Below, one piece after another: positions 1 through 5,741 of a stretch of DNA of 7,261 bases; the first letter of the stretch is position 1; each line of letters opens with the position of its first letter. A program made the translations under genes and the position numbers. The notes beneath the pieces are model-generated. The model had not been told where the DNA came from, ran no database searches, and was given only the letters and a program-made list of their open reading frames with translations. Source of the stretch: an uncultured bacterium (lineage in GTDB: Bacteria; Bacillota; Clostridia; Oscillospirales; Oscillospiraceae); assembly GCA_905215665.1 (NCBI GenBank), contig CAJMQR010000058.1, positions 1 through 7,261 of the forward strand, written 5' to 3'.

Positions 1-7
1 CTTGCTT

Positions 8-36
8 ATAATACCACGCCGCCACCTCCTTGTCAA
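8..36 (-). promoter_or_regulatory. Strong leftward housekeeping (sigma-A type) promoter
   Basis: Read on the minus strand, a perfect -35 box TTGACA (plus 31-36) is followed by exactly 17 bases and a -10 box TATTAT (plus 8-13), with an extended -10 TG at plus 16-15. A-rich tracts lie just upstream on the minus strand (plus about 38-80), resembling an UP element. Transcription would start at about plus position 1 and run out of the window. This implies a gene to the left, divergent from the transport genes, whose identity cannot be seen. Confidence 0.75.
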
Positions 37-280
37 GTTGTTTTTTCCCCTTTTTGTGGTTTTTTTATTTTTTGTTTTTCCGGCGGTATACATATTATTA
101 TATGTTGCGCTGTCCGTACGTTCTTCGTCCTTCTGCTGCGGCTTCCGCAGCCCCCGGAATTCCAGATCTCCAGCGTATTTCGTTGCGTTCCGTGCAGTCT
201 TTTTGTGGTTTTGAACAAATATCTGCAAAAATTTTTTGATAAATACAAAAAAATTTGGAGATTTTTCTTCAAAAAAACTG

Positions 281-309
281 TTGTTAATTCTGTAATTTTT
301 TAGTATGAT
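281..309 (+). promoter_or_regulatory. Promoter P1 of the BMP lipoprotein gene
   Basis: The -35 box TTGTTA (281-286) and -10 box TATGAT (304-309) are separated by 17 bases. A and T tracts at about 247-277 lie just upstream, as expected for an UP element. The predicted transcription start is about 316, giving a leader of roughly 87 bases before the ATG at 403. Confidence 0.7.
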
Positions 310-317
310 AGAAACAA

Positions 318-377
318 GCAAATCCGTATACATATTGGAGGTTCACGCGGCATTTGCATCAACAGGGGTGGTTCCCC
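318..377 (+). promoter_or_regulatory. Folded 5' leader of the BMP gene
   Basis: The predicted transcript begins almost directly with a stem. GCAAAT (318-323) pairs with ATTTGC (352-357), and this continues as CCG (324-326) with CGG (348-350) across a single bulged C at 351. That makes nine base pairs closing a loop of about 20 bases, which contains a second SD-like GGAGG (337-341). A small second hairpin follows (GGGG 365-368 with CCCC 374-377), ending 9 bases before the real ribosome binding site AGGAGG at 387-392. The pairing is read directly from the sequence. A regulatory role is inference; it could equally be a 5' stabilising stem. I could not match it to a purine, preQ1 or other riboswitch core. 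Confidence 0.4.
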
Positions 378-402
378 AAAAATTACAGGAGGTTAAGTGA
401 AA

Positions 403-1626
403 ATGAAGAAAATCCTGGCACTCATCCTTGCGCTTGTCATGATCGCAACCCTCTTTGCCGGCTGCGGCGAAAAGGAACCCAATCAGGGCAGCGAAGGCAA
501 CACCATCAAAGTCGGCCTGATCTGCATCGGCGACGAAAACGATCAGGGCTACACCTACAACTTCATTCGCGGAAAAGACGCTGCGACCGAAGCTCTGAAG
601 GCAAAGGGCATCAATGTCGAATGGATGGTCAAGTGGAACATCGGCGAGGACGCCAAGTGCGAAGAAGCCAACATCGAGCTGGCCGAAGCAGGCTGCAAGC
701 TCATCATCAACAATTCCTTCGGTCATGAGCAGTTTATGCTGAAGGTTGCCCCGGATTATCCTGACATTCAGTTCGTCGGCTGCACCAACCAGGGCTCCTG
801 GAACGACGGCCTTGACAACACGCACAACGCTTTTGCCAACATCTATGAAGGCCGCTATCTTGCTGGCGTCGCTGCCGGCATGAAGCTGCAGGAAATGATC
901 GACAAGGGCGAGATCAAAGAGAACGAGGCTGTCATCGGCTACGTCGGCGCTTTCTCCTTTGCGGAAGTCATCTCCGGCTTCACCTCTTACTTCCTTGGCG
1001 CGCGCAGCGTCTGCCCGAGCGTCACCATGAAGGTTCAGTTTGTCGGCTCCTGGTCCAACGCCACTGAGGAAGCCAACGCCGCCTCTGCTCTGTGCGACCT
1101 GGGCTGCAAGCTCATCTCCCAGCATTCCGATAACACCACTCCCGCCACCACTGCGCAGAATAAGGGCGCTTTCCATACCGGCTACAACAACGACATGACC
1201 GGCGTTGCTCCCGATGCTTCCCTGATCGGCACCCGCATCGACTGGAGCGTCTACTTCACCGAGATCATTGAAGCCGTTGCGAAGGGCGAATCCTTCCCGC
1301 AGGATTGGTGCAAGGGCTATGCGGACGGCGCCGTCGTCCTGACCCCGCTGAACGAGAAGATCTGCGCCGCAGGCACTGCGGAGAAGCTCGCCGAAGTGGA
1401 AGAGAAGCTGAAGAGCGGCGAACTGCATGTCTTCGACACCTCCACCTTCACGGTTGGCGGACAGCCTCTCACCACTGCCTTCGCGCTGGATACCGACGGC
1501 GACTTCACCCCGGATTCCGAGGAGGCTGTGACCGACGGCTACTTCCATGAGTCTTACTTCCAGTCCGCTCCGTACTTCGCGATCCAGATCGACGGAATCG
1601 AGTGGCTGAACTCCGCTTTCGGCTAA
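403..1626 (+). CDS. BMP/PnrA-family substrate-binding lipoprotein of a nucleoside-type ABC importer
   Basis: This 407-residue protein should be the extracellular receptor that hands a substrate, probably a purine nucleoside, to the membrane complex encoded downstream. It opens with a lipoprotein signal: MKK, a hydrophobic stretch (residues 4-19) and the lipobox LFAGC with the lipidated Cys at 21. A short flexible linker follows, then the Bmp domain from about residue 35. Visible family blocks are the NDQGY segment (46-50; canonical members have NDKSF), the yPDIQFVG strand (119-126), IYEGRYLAG (147-155), IGYVGAF (178-184), SQHSDNTTP (239-247) and GYNNDM (260-265). The ATG at 403 sits 10 bases after AGGAGG (387-392); an in-frame GTG at 397 would add two residues but is only 4 bases away. 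It is somewhat longer than PnrA-type proteins, and the mature part has nine further cysteines, which suggests an anaerobe. The gene has its own promoter and terminator. Family assignment is firm; the substrate is inferred from relatives such as B. subtilis NupN and from the neighbouring purine permease. Confidence 0.93.
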   Translation: MKKILALILALVMIATLFAGCGEKEPNQGSEGNTIKVGLICIGDENDQGYTYNFIRGKDAATEALKAKGINVEWMVKWNIGEDAKCEEANIELAEAGCKLIINNSFGHEQFMLKVAPDYPDIQFVGCTNQGSWNDGLDNTHNAFANIYEGRYLAGVAAGMKLQEMIDKGEIKENEAVIGYVGAFSFAEVISGFTSYFLGARSVCPSVTMKVQFVGSWSNATEEANAASALCDLGCKLISQHSDNTTPATTAQNKGAFHTGYNNDMTGVAPDASLIGTRIDWSVYFTEIIEAVAKGESFPQDWCKGYADGAVVLTPLNEKICAAGTAEKLAEVEEKLKSGELHVFDTSTFTVGGQPLTTAFALDTDGDFTPDSEEAVTDGYFHESYFQSAPYFAIQIDGIEWLNSAFG

Positions 1627-1639
1627 TTCATTTTTATGC

Positions 1640-1671
1640 AAAAGGGGACTGCTTCGGCAGTCCCTTTTTTT
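1640..1671 (+). terminator. Intrinsic terminator after the BMP gene
   Basis: A perfect 8-bp stem GGGACTGC (1645-1652) / GCAGTCCC (1657-1664) is capped by the very stable TTCG tetraloop with a C-G closing pair and followed by seven Ts (1665-1671). A G-T pair and four A-T pairs (from 1640) extend the stem. It begins 14 bases after the stop codon. It should end most transcripts of the lipoprotein gene and so separate its expression from that of the ATPase and permeases. Confidence 0.95.
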
Positions 1672-1724
1672 ACCACTGGAGCGAAAAATTTTTTTGGCAA
1701 CCTAATTCTTTGTTTGAATTCGCC

Positions 1725-1745
1725 AAATTCCTCCGGAATTTTTTT
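1725..1745 (+). terminator. Possible weak second terminator or hairpin
   Basis: AAATTCC (1725-1731) and GGAATTT (1735-1741) form a perfect 7-bp stem with a 3-base loop, followed by four more Ts (1742-1745). The stem is AT-rich and the loop tight, so termination would be weak. It could serve as a back-up to the strong terminator upstream, or may just be part of the AT-rich promoter approach. The rest of the gap (1672-1769) holds only A/T runs. Confidence 0.3.
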
Positions 1746-1769
1746 GCATATTTACCCAACGACTTTTTA

Positions 1770-1798
1770 TTTACATCACAGCAGAGTTGTGGTAAGAT
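1770..1798 (+). promoter_or_regulatory. Promoter P2 of the ATPase-permease operon
   Basis: The -35 box TTTACA (1770-1775) and -10 box TAAGAT (1793-1798) are 17 bases apart, with an extended -10 TG at 1790-1791. The predicted start is about 1805, giving a leader of about 58 bases. The strong terminator upstream makes a separate promoter necessary, which supports the call. Confidence 0.65.
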
Positions 1799-1822
1799 AA
1801 ATGTAAAATCCTGTACAAACCG

Positions 1823-1841
1823 GCGCCGGCTCTTCCGGCGC
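1823..1841 (+). promoter_or_regulatory. GC-rich leader hairpin ahead of the ATPase gene
   Basis: GCGCCGG (1823-1829) and CCGGCGC (1835-1841) make a perfect all-GC 7-bp stem with a 5-base loop, 7 bases before the ribosome binding site at 1849. There is no T run, so it is not a terminator by itself. It may stabilise the message or affect ribosome access. The TGTACAAA word at 1812-1819 lies just before it. Confidence 0.45.
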
Positions 1842-1848
1842 GCTCAAG

Positions 1849-1854
1849 AAAGGA
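1849..1854 (+). promoter_or_regulatory. Ribosome binding site that selects a TTG start
   Basis: AAAGGA ends at 1854, overlapping the first base of an in-frame ATG (1854-1856), so it cannot serve that codon. It is 8 bases ahead of the in-frame TTG at 1863, the ideal distance. The TTG is therefore the likelier start of the ATPase. Confidence 0.6.
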
Positions 1855-1862
1855 TGACAGCC

Positions 1863-3398
1863 TTGGAAACTGTTTACGCAATTGAGCTGAGAAACATCAC
1901 CAAACGCTTCGGCTCCGTCGTCGCAAACGACGGCATCTGTCTGGGTCTGCGGCGCGGTGAGATTCTCTCCCTGCTGGGTGAAAACGGCAGCGGTAAGACG
2001 ACCCTGATGAACATGCTGGCGGGCATCTACCTTCCGGATGAGGGCGAAATTCTTGCTGACGGCAAGCCCATCTCCATCCGCTCCCCGAAGGACGCCTTTG
2101 ACCACAAGATCGGCATGATCCACCAGCACTACAAGCTCGTTGACGTTTTTACCGCCGCGGAAAACATCGTCCTCGGCCTGAACGAGGGCGGCAGGCTGGA
2201 CATCCGGGCCACCAACGCCAAAGTGAAGGAAATCTGCGACCGCTACGGCTTTGAGATCGATCCGACGCAGAAGATTTATGATATGTCCGTTTCGCAGAAG
2301 CAGACTGTCGAGATCGTCAAGGTGCTCTACCGCGGCGCGGACATCCTGATTCTGGACGAGCCCACCGCCGTGCTCACCCCGCAGGAGACGGAAAAGCTCT
2401 TCGCCGTTCTGCGCAACATGAAGAAAGACGGCAAGGCCATCGTCATCATCACGCACAAGCTCAATGAGGTGATGGAGCTTTCGGACAAGGTCTCGGTGCT
2501 GCGCAAGGGCAAGTACATAGGCACGGTCAACACCTGCGACACAAATCCCCAGGCGCTGACCGACATGATGGTCGGCCATACCGTCACGCTGAACATCGAC
2601 CGTCCGAAATATGAGCATCCCGTAGAACGCCTGGTTCTCAGCGGAGTCACCTGCTACGACGGTGAGGGCGTAAAGAAGCTGGACGACGTCTCCTTCACCG
2701 CCATGGGCGGCGAGATTCTCGGGATTGCCGGCATTGCCGGTTCCGGTCAGAAGGAGCTGCTGGAGGCGGTTGCCGGCCTGTATCCGGTGGCGCAGGGTTC
2801 CATTCAGCACATTCCCGAAGGCGGCAAGCCCAACGAGCTTGTGGGCAAGACACCGATGCAGATCAAAAAGAGCGGCGTCTCCCTCGCTTTCGTCCCGGAG
2901 GATCGTCTCGGCATGGGTCTGGTCGGCTCCATGGGTATGACGGGCAACATGATGCTTCGGAGCTGGAGAAAGGGTAAGAGCGTCTTTGTCAACCGCAAGG
3001 ACCCCAACCAGCTTGCCCTCCAGGTCTGGAAGGAATTAGAGGTCGTTACGCCGGGGACGGAATACCCCGTCCGCAGGCTCTCCGGCGGCAACGTGCAGAA
3101 GGTTCTCGTCGGCCGCGAAATTGCAAGCGCTCCCTCCGTTCTGATGAGCGCCTACGCCGTACGCGGCCTGGATATCAACACTTCTTATACAATTTACAAC
3201 CTCATGACGCAGCAGAAGATGCGCGGCGCCGCCGTCGTCTTTGTCGGTGAGGATCTGGACGTGCTGCTGGAGCTGTGCGACCGTATTCTGGTGCTCTGCG
3301 GCGGAAAGGTCAGCGGCATCGTGGATGCCAGAACCGCTACGAAAGAGGAAATCGGCCTGCTCATGACCCGCGTCGGGGGAAAGGAGGCAGTACAATGA
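1863..3398 (+). CDS. ABC importer ATPase with two nucleotide-binding domains (NupO/YufO-like)
   Basis: This cytoplasmic protein of 511 residues (from the TTG at 1863) powers import by the two permeases that follow. It is a tandem of two ABC domains. The first is complete: Walker A GENGSGKT (39-46), Q-loop Gln88, signature MSVSQ (141-145, Ser replacing the usual Gly), Walker B ILILDE (161-166) and switch His198. The second (about 256-505) keeps LSGGN (406-410) but has a decayed Walker A, GIAGSGQ (290-296, Gln in place of the Lys). The Walker B acidic pair is replaced by Ala430-Tyr431 and the switch His by Glu463. Loss of the second catalytic site is usual in the BMP-type and sugar importers of this architecture, so only one site should hydrolyse ATP. 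The length matches the roughly 510 residues of B. subtilis NupO. The start choice follows the ribosome binding site; an ATG at 1854 would add three residues. The stop overlaps the next gene's start. Databases often label this family 'simple sugar', so substrate is not decided by this gene. Confidence 0.93.
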   Translation: METVYAIELRNITKRFGSVVANDGICLGLRRGEILSLLGENGSGKTTLMNMLAGIYLPDEGEILADGKPISIRSPKDAFDHKIGMIHQHYKLVDVFTAAENIVLGLNEGGRLDIRATNAKVKEICDRYGFEIDPTQKIYDMSVSQKQTVEIVKVLYRGADILILDEPTAVLTPQETEKLFAVLRNMKKDGKAIVIITHKLNEVMELSDKVSVLRKGKYIGTVNTCDTNPQALTDMMVGHTVTLNIDRPKYEHPVERLVLSGVTCYDGEGVKKLDDVSFTAMGGEILGIAGIAGSGQKELLEAVAGLYPVAQGSIQHIPEGGKPNELVGKTPMQIKKSGVSLAFVPEDRLGMGLVGSMGMTGNMMLRSWRKGKSVFVNRKDPNQLALQVWKELEVVTPGTEYPVRRLSGGNVQKVLVGREIASAPSVLMSAYAVRGLDINTSYTIYNLMTQQKMRGAAVVFVGEDLDVLLELCDRILVLCGGKVSGIVDARTATKEEIGLLMTRVGGKEAVQ

Positions 3399-4492
3399 AT
3401 CAGGAAACCAAAATGCCTCTGATCCGTCTGGCAAAGCGGGATTCCATGGATCCGAAGCGCGTCTGGGCGATTCGTCTCGGCTCCATTCTGGTCGCGCTGC
3501 TGCTCGGCTCTCTGGTCATCACAATCACCGGAAACAATCCCTTCACCGCCTACGCCACCATGATCTCCGGTTCTCTCGGCAGAACTACCGCCATCCGTCA
3601 GACCGTCAAGATCGCTGTTCCGCTTCTGGGCTGCGCCCTTGCCATCGCCCCCTGCTTCCGGATGCGTTTCTGGAACATCGGCGCCGAGGGCCAGATCACC
3701 GCGGGCGCCATCGCCGCCACTTATTTTGGTCTGTACTGGGCGGACAAGCTGCCTTCCGCGCTGCTGCTGATCGTCATGGCGCTGGCCGCCGCCCTCGCCG
3801 GCGGCATCTGGGGCCTGATCCCCGCCTTCTTCAAGGCGAAGTGGAACACCAATGAGACGCTCTTCACCCTGATGATGAACTATATCGTCATCGGCATCGT
3901 TGCATGGCTGCAGGGCGGTCCGTGGGAAGGGCGCCCCGGCTCGCAGATCATTCCGCAGTTTGACAGCGCCGCCTGTCTGCCGAAGGTTTTCGGCGTCCAT
4001 TGCGGGTGGATCATCGTGCTGGCGCTGGTGGTATTCATCTTCATCTACATGCGCTACACCAAGCACGGTTATGAAATCGCCGTTATCGGCGACTCCGTCA
4101 ACACGGCGCGCTATGCCGGCATGAACGTCGGCCGCATCATGATGCGCACCATGCTCCTGTCCGGCGCAATCAGCGGTATTGTCGGCTTCATCGTCGTCTC
4201 CGGCGCCAATGGTACGCTTTACAACGGCGTGGCCGACGGCGTGGGCTTCACCTCCATCACGGTGGCGTGGCTCAGCCAGCTCAATGCCTTTGCAATGATC
4301 GCGATCTCGCTGATGCTGGCCATTCTGTCCAAGGGCGCCGAAACGCTGCAGACGCAGCTCAGCGTCCCGGCCTCGATCTCCGACATCATCACCGGCCTGC
4401 TGCTGTTCTGCATGCTGGGCTGCGAGTTCTTCATCAACTATCGTCTGATCTTCCGCACCAAACGTCAGGAAACGGAGGCGGCAACGCAATGA
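3395..4492 (+). CDS. ABC importer permease, first subunit (NupP/YufP-like, RbsC fold)
   Basis: This integral membrane protein of 365 residues forms half of the translocation channel. A basic cytoplasmic N-terminus (R11, K14, R15, K21, R22, R27) precedes the first membrane helix (about 28-45). Further hydrophobic segments lie near 73-87, 101-116, 121-146, 157-173, 204-220, 253-270, 296-312 and 327-345. The family block FWNIGAEGQ (92-100) and the cytoplasmic loop GDSVNTARYAGMNV (232-245), which should dock on the ATPase, identify it as a BPD_transp_2/RbsC-type permease of the BMP importer class. The C-terminus is short and hydrophilic. The ATG overlaps the ATPase stop (ATGA at 3395-3398) and AAGGAGG (3381-3387) sits 7 bases ahead, so translation is coupled. 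Its length is close to that of B. subtilis NupP. Confidence 0.92.
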   Translation: MNQETKMPLIRLAKRDSMDPKRVWAIRLGSILVALLLGSLVITITGNNPFTAYATMISGSLGRTTAIRQTVKIAVPLLGCALAIAPCFRMRFWNIGAEGQITAGAIAATYFGLYWADKLPSALLLIVMALAAALAGGIWGLIPAFFKAKWNTNETLFTLMMNYIVIGIVAWLQGGPWEGRPGSQIIPQFDSAACLPKVFGVHCGWIIVLALVVFIFIYMRYTKHGYEIAVIGDSVNTARYAGMNVGRIMMRTMLLSGAISGIVGFIVVSGANGTLYNGVADGVGFTSITVAWLSQLNAFAMIAISLMLAILSKGAETLQTQLSVPASISDIITGLLLFCMLGCEFFINYRLIFRTKRQETEAATQ

Positions 4493-5481
4493 CACACTTT
4501 TTGACACTGTTTATCGCACTGATCGTCGCGGCGATCACCTATGGCACGCCGCTGCTCTTCGGCACGCTGGGCGAAATCCTCACGGAAAAGTCCGGCAACC
4601 TGAACCTCGGCGTGGAGGGCATCATGTTCATGGGCGGCGCCTTCGGTCTCGGCGGCGTATTCTACTATGAGAAGATTGCCTCCAGCCCCAACGGCTTCGT
4701 GGCCATCTTCATCGGCCTGCTCTTCGCTTTCCTCGCCGGTGCGCTGGCCTCGCTGATCTTCAGCTTCATTACGATCACGCTGCGCGCAAACCAGAACGTC
4801 ACCGGCCTTGCACTGTCCATTTTCGGCACCGGCGTCGGCCAGTTCATGGGCGAATACATGCGTGTGCGCGAGGGCGGCTACGTCGCCATCGGCAACGAGC
4901 TGAAGGGTTATTTCATCGCCTCTCCCTTCCCCAAATTCCTGCAGGAGATTCCCTATGTCGGAAAGGTCCTGTTCAGCCACAGCTTCTTCTTCTATCTCGC
5001 CATTCTCCTTGCCGTCGGCATGTTCTGGTATCTGATGAAGAGCCGTTCCGGCCTGTACCTGCGCTCCGTCGGCGAATCCCCCGCCACTGCGGACGCCGCC
5101 GGCATCAACGTCACGCGGTATAAATACCTCGCTACCATCATCGGCGGCGGCATCTCCGCCATCGGCGGCATGGTTTATATCACCACCATCGCCGGCTGTG
5201 TCTGGAACCACGAGGGCCTGTCCGGCGTCGGCTGGCTGGCTGTGGCGCTCGTCATCTTCTGCACCTGGCGGCCGCTGTCCGCCGTGTGGGGTTCGGTTTT
5301 GTTCGGCGCACTGATGATCCTGTATCTGCGCCTGCAGATTCCCTTCATTCCCACGCAGCTTTACAAGATTCTGCCCTATGTCGTGACGGTCGTGGTCCTT
5401 GTCGTCTCCAGTATGCGCAACAACAGGGAGAAGCAGCCGCCGCAGGCACTGGGACAGTCCTATTTCCGCGAAGAACGCTGA
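4489..5481 (+). CDS. ABC importer permease, second subunit (NupQ/YufQ-like, RbsC fold)
   Basis: This integral membrane protein of 330 residues pairs with the preceding permease. It carries the hallmark block GNLNLGVEGIM (36-46), the counterpart of NIGAEGQ in the partner, and a cytoplasmic coupling loop GESPATADAAGINV (195-208). Hydrophobic segments lie near 4-25, 43-60, 69-97, 104-118, 166-182, 212-235, 246-258, 264-280 and 291-307, and the C-terminal tail of about 20 residues is polar and charged. The ATG overlaps the previous stop (ATGA at 4489-4492). GGAGG (4474-4478) lies 10 bases upstream inside the end of the first permease gene. The gene closes the operon, with a terminator hairpin starting 17 bases after its stop. 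Its length is close to the family's roughly 320 residues. As with its partner, substrate cannot be read from the sequence alone. Confidence 0.92.
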   Translation: MTHFLTLFIALIVAAITYGTPLLFGTLGEILTEKSGNLNLGVEGIMFMGGAFGLGGVFYYEKIASSPNGFVAIFIGLLFAFLAGALASLIFSFITITLRANQNVTGLALSIFGTGVGQFMGEYMRVREGGYVAIGNELKGYFIASPFPKFLQEIPYVGKVLFSHSFFFYLAILLAVGMFWYLMKSRSGLYLRSVGESPATADAAGINVTRYKYLATIIGGGISAIGGMVYITTIAGCVWNHEGLSGVGWLAVALVIFCTWRPLSAVWGSVLFGALMILYLRLQIPFIPTQLYKILPYVVTVVVLVVSSMRNNREKQPPQALGQSYFREER

Positions 5482-5497
5482 GTTTCCGCTCTTTTCC

Positions 5498-5531
5498 GCG
5501 CCGCCGCATGTTCTGCGGCGGCGCTTTTCTC
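5498..5531 (+). terminator. Terminator of the ATPase-permease operon
   Basis: A perfect 11-bp GC stem (5498-5508 with 5514-5524) has a 5-base loop (5509-5513) and is followed by TTTTCTCT. The T tract is short and interrupted, but the stem is very stable and its position just after the last stop codon fits an operon end. Confidence 0.85.
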
Positions 5532-5706
5532 TGCATGTATATCCGTTTCCCCCGTATTCTTATGCAATCATGTCGTCAGGTCTTTTAAAATATCAGGAGT
5601 ACTCTTATTCATTTCCCATCGGCCCATAATCAGGCAAATCAAAATTTTTGTTAGTTTTGTACAAAATCTTTTGTGAAAATTCCACACCGCAGATGTAAAA
5701 AAATGA
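5532..5706. other. AT-rich gap before the purine permease promoter
   Basis: No gene is visible. The second half is AT-rich and contains three TTTTGT words (5646, 5655 and 5669), one of them inside the perfect 12-base palindrome at 5655-5666. No hairpin or RNA gene could be supported in 5532-5640. Confidence 0.6.
5655..5666. promoter_or_regulatory. Candidate operator palindrome upstream of the purine permease
   Basis: TTTTGTACAAAA is a perfect 12-base palindrome whose end is 40 bases ahead of the -35 box of P3. Related words occur near the other two rightward promoters: TTTTGAACAAAT at 209-220 and TCCTGTACAAAC at 1809-1820. A shared repressor or activator site is possible. It does not resemble the Gram-positive PurR PurBox, and AT-rich sequence produces such palindromes by chance, so the call is tentative. 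Confidence 0.3.
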
Positions 5707-5735
5707 TTGCGAAACTGTAAATTCTCTGTTATGAT
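5707..5735 (+). promoter_or_regulatory. Promoter P3 of the purine permease gene
   Basis: The -35 box TTGCGA (5707-5712) and -10 box TATGAT (5730-5735) are 17 bases apart, with an extended -10 TG at 5727-5728. The predicted start is about 5742, leaving a leader of roughly 113 bases before the ATG at 5855. Confidence 0.7.
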
Positions 5736-5741
5736 AAAAAT

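Larger units (their letters stand above)
1..402. other. Gene-free control region between divergent transcription units
   Basis: No convincing coding region is visible here on either strand. The open frames present are short, low-complexity and lack a ribosome binding site with a usable start. From left to right the stretch holds a leftward promoter (8-36), a T-rich tract (about 37-80), a GC-richer island with a perfect 7-bp hairpin (stems 135-141 and 145-151, loop of 3), an AT-rich block with A and T runs (about 207-280), a rightward promoter (281-309) and a structured leader (about 316-402). The 11-base word GTATACATATT occurs at 86-96 and again at 326-336. The hairpin at 135-151 has no T run after it and is not a terminator. 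Confidence 0.7.

Noticed and set aside
1..32. Minus-strand AGGAGG at plus 24-29 as a ribosome binding site of a leftward gene
   Set aside because: The GTG that follows runs into a TAA two codons later, and the sequence lies between the -35 and -10 boxes of a near-consensus promoter.
135..170. Small RNA or terminator at the 135-151 hairpin; neighbouring GGAATTCC and AGATCT words as a vector scar
   Set aside because: No T run follows the hairpin and only a poor promoter could be drawn upstream. The palindromic six-base words are short enough to be chance, and nothing else looks artificial.
354..728. TTG-started frame behind the first GGAGG (337-341) as a separate leader gene
   Set aside because: The spacing of 12 bases is long, the peptide is basic and without motifs, and it overlaps the lipoprotein gene out of frame for more than 300 bases.
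343..1641. Long minus-strand open frame antisense to the lipoprotein gene
   Set aside because: It mirrors the plus-strand gene, has no ribosome binding site or promoter, and its protein has no membrane, signal or domain pattern. GC-biased third codon positions remove stops on the opposite strand.
3194..4507. Long minus-strand open frame opposite the first permease
   Set aside because: It spans the end of one real gene and all of another, and its translation is a Gly/Asp/Arg/Gln-rich shadow of a membrane protein gene. No start signals are seen.
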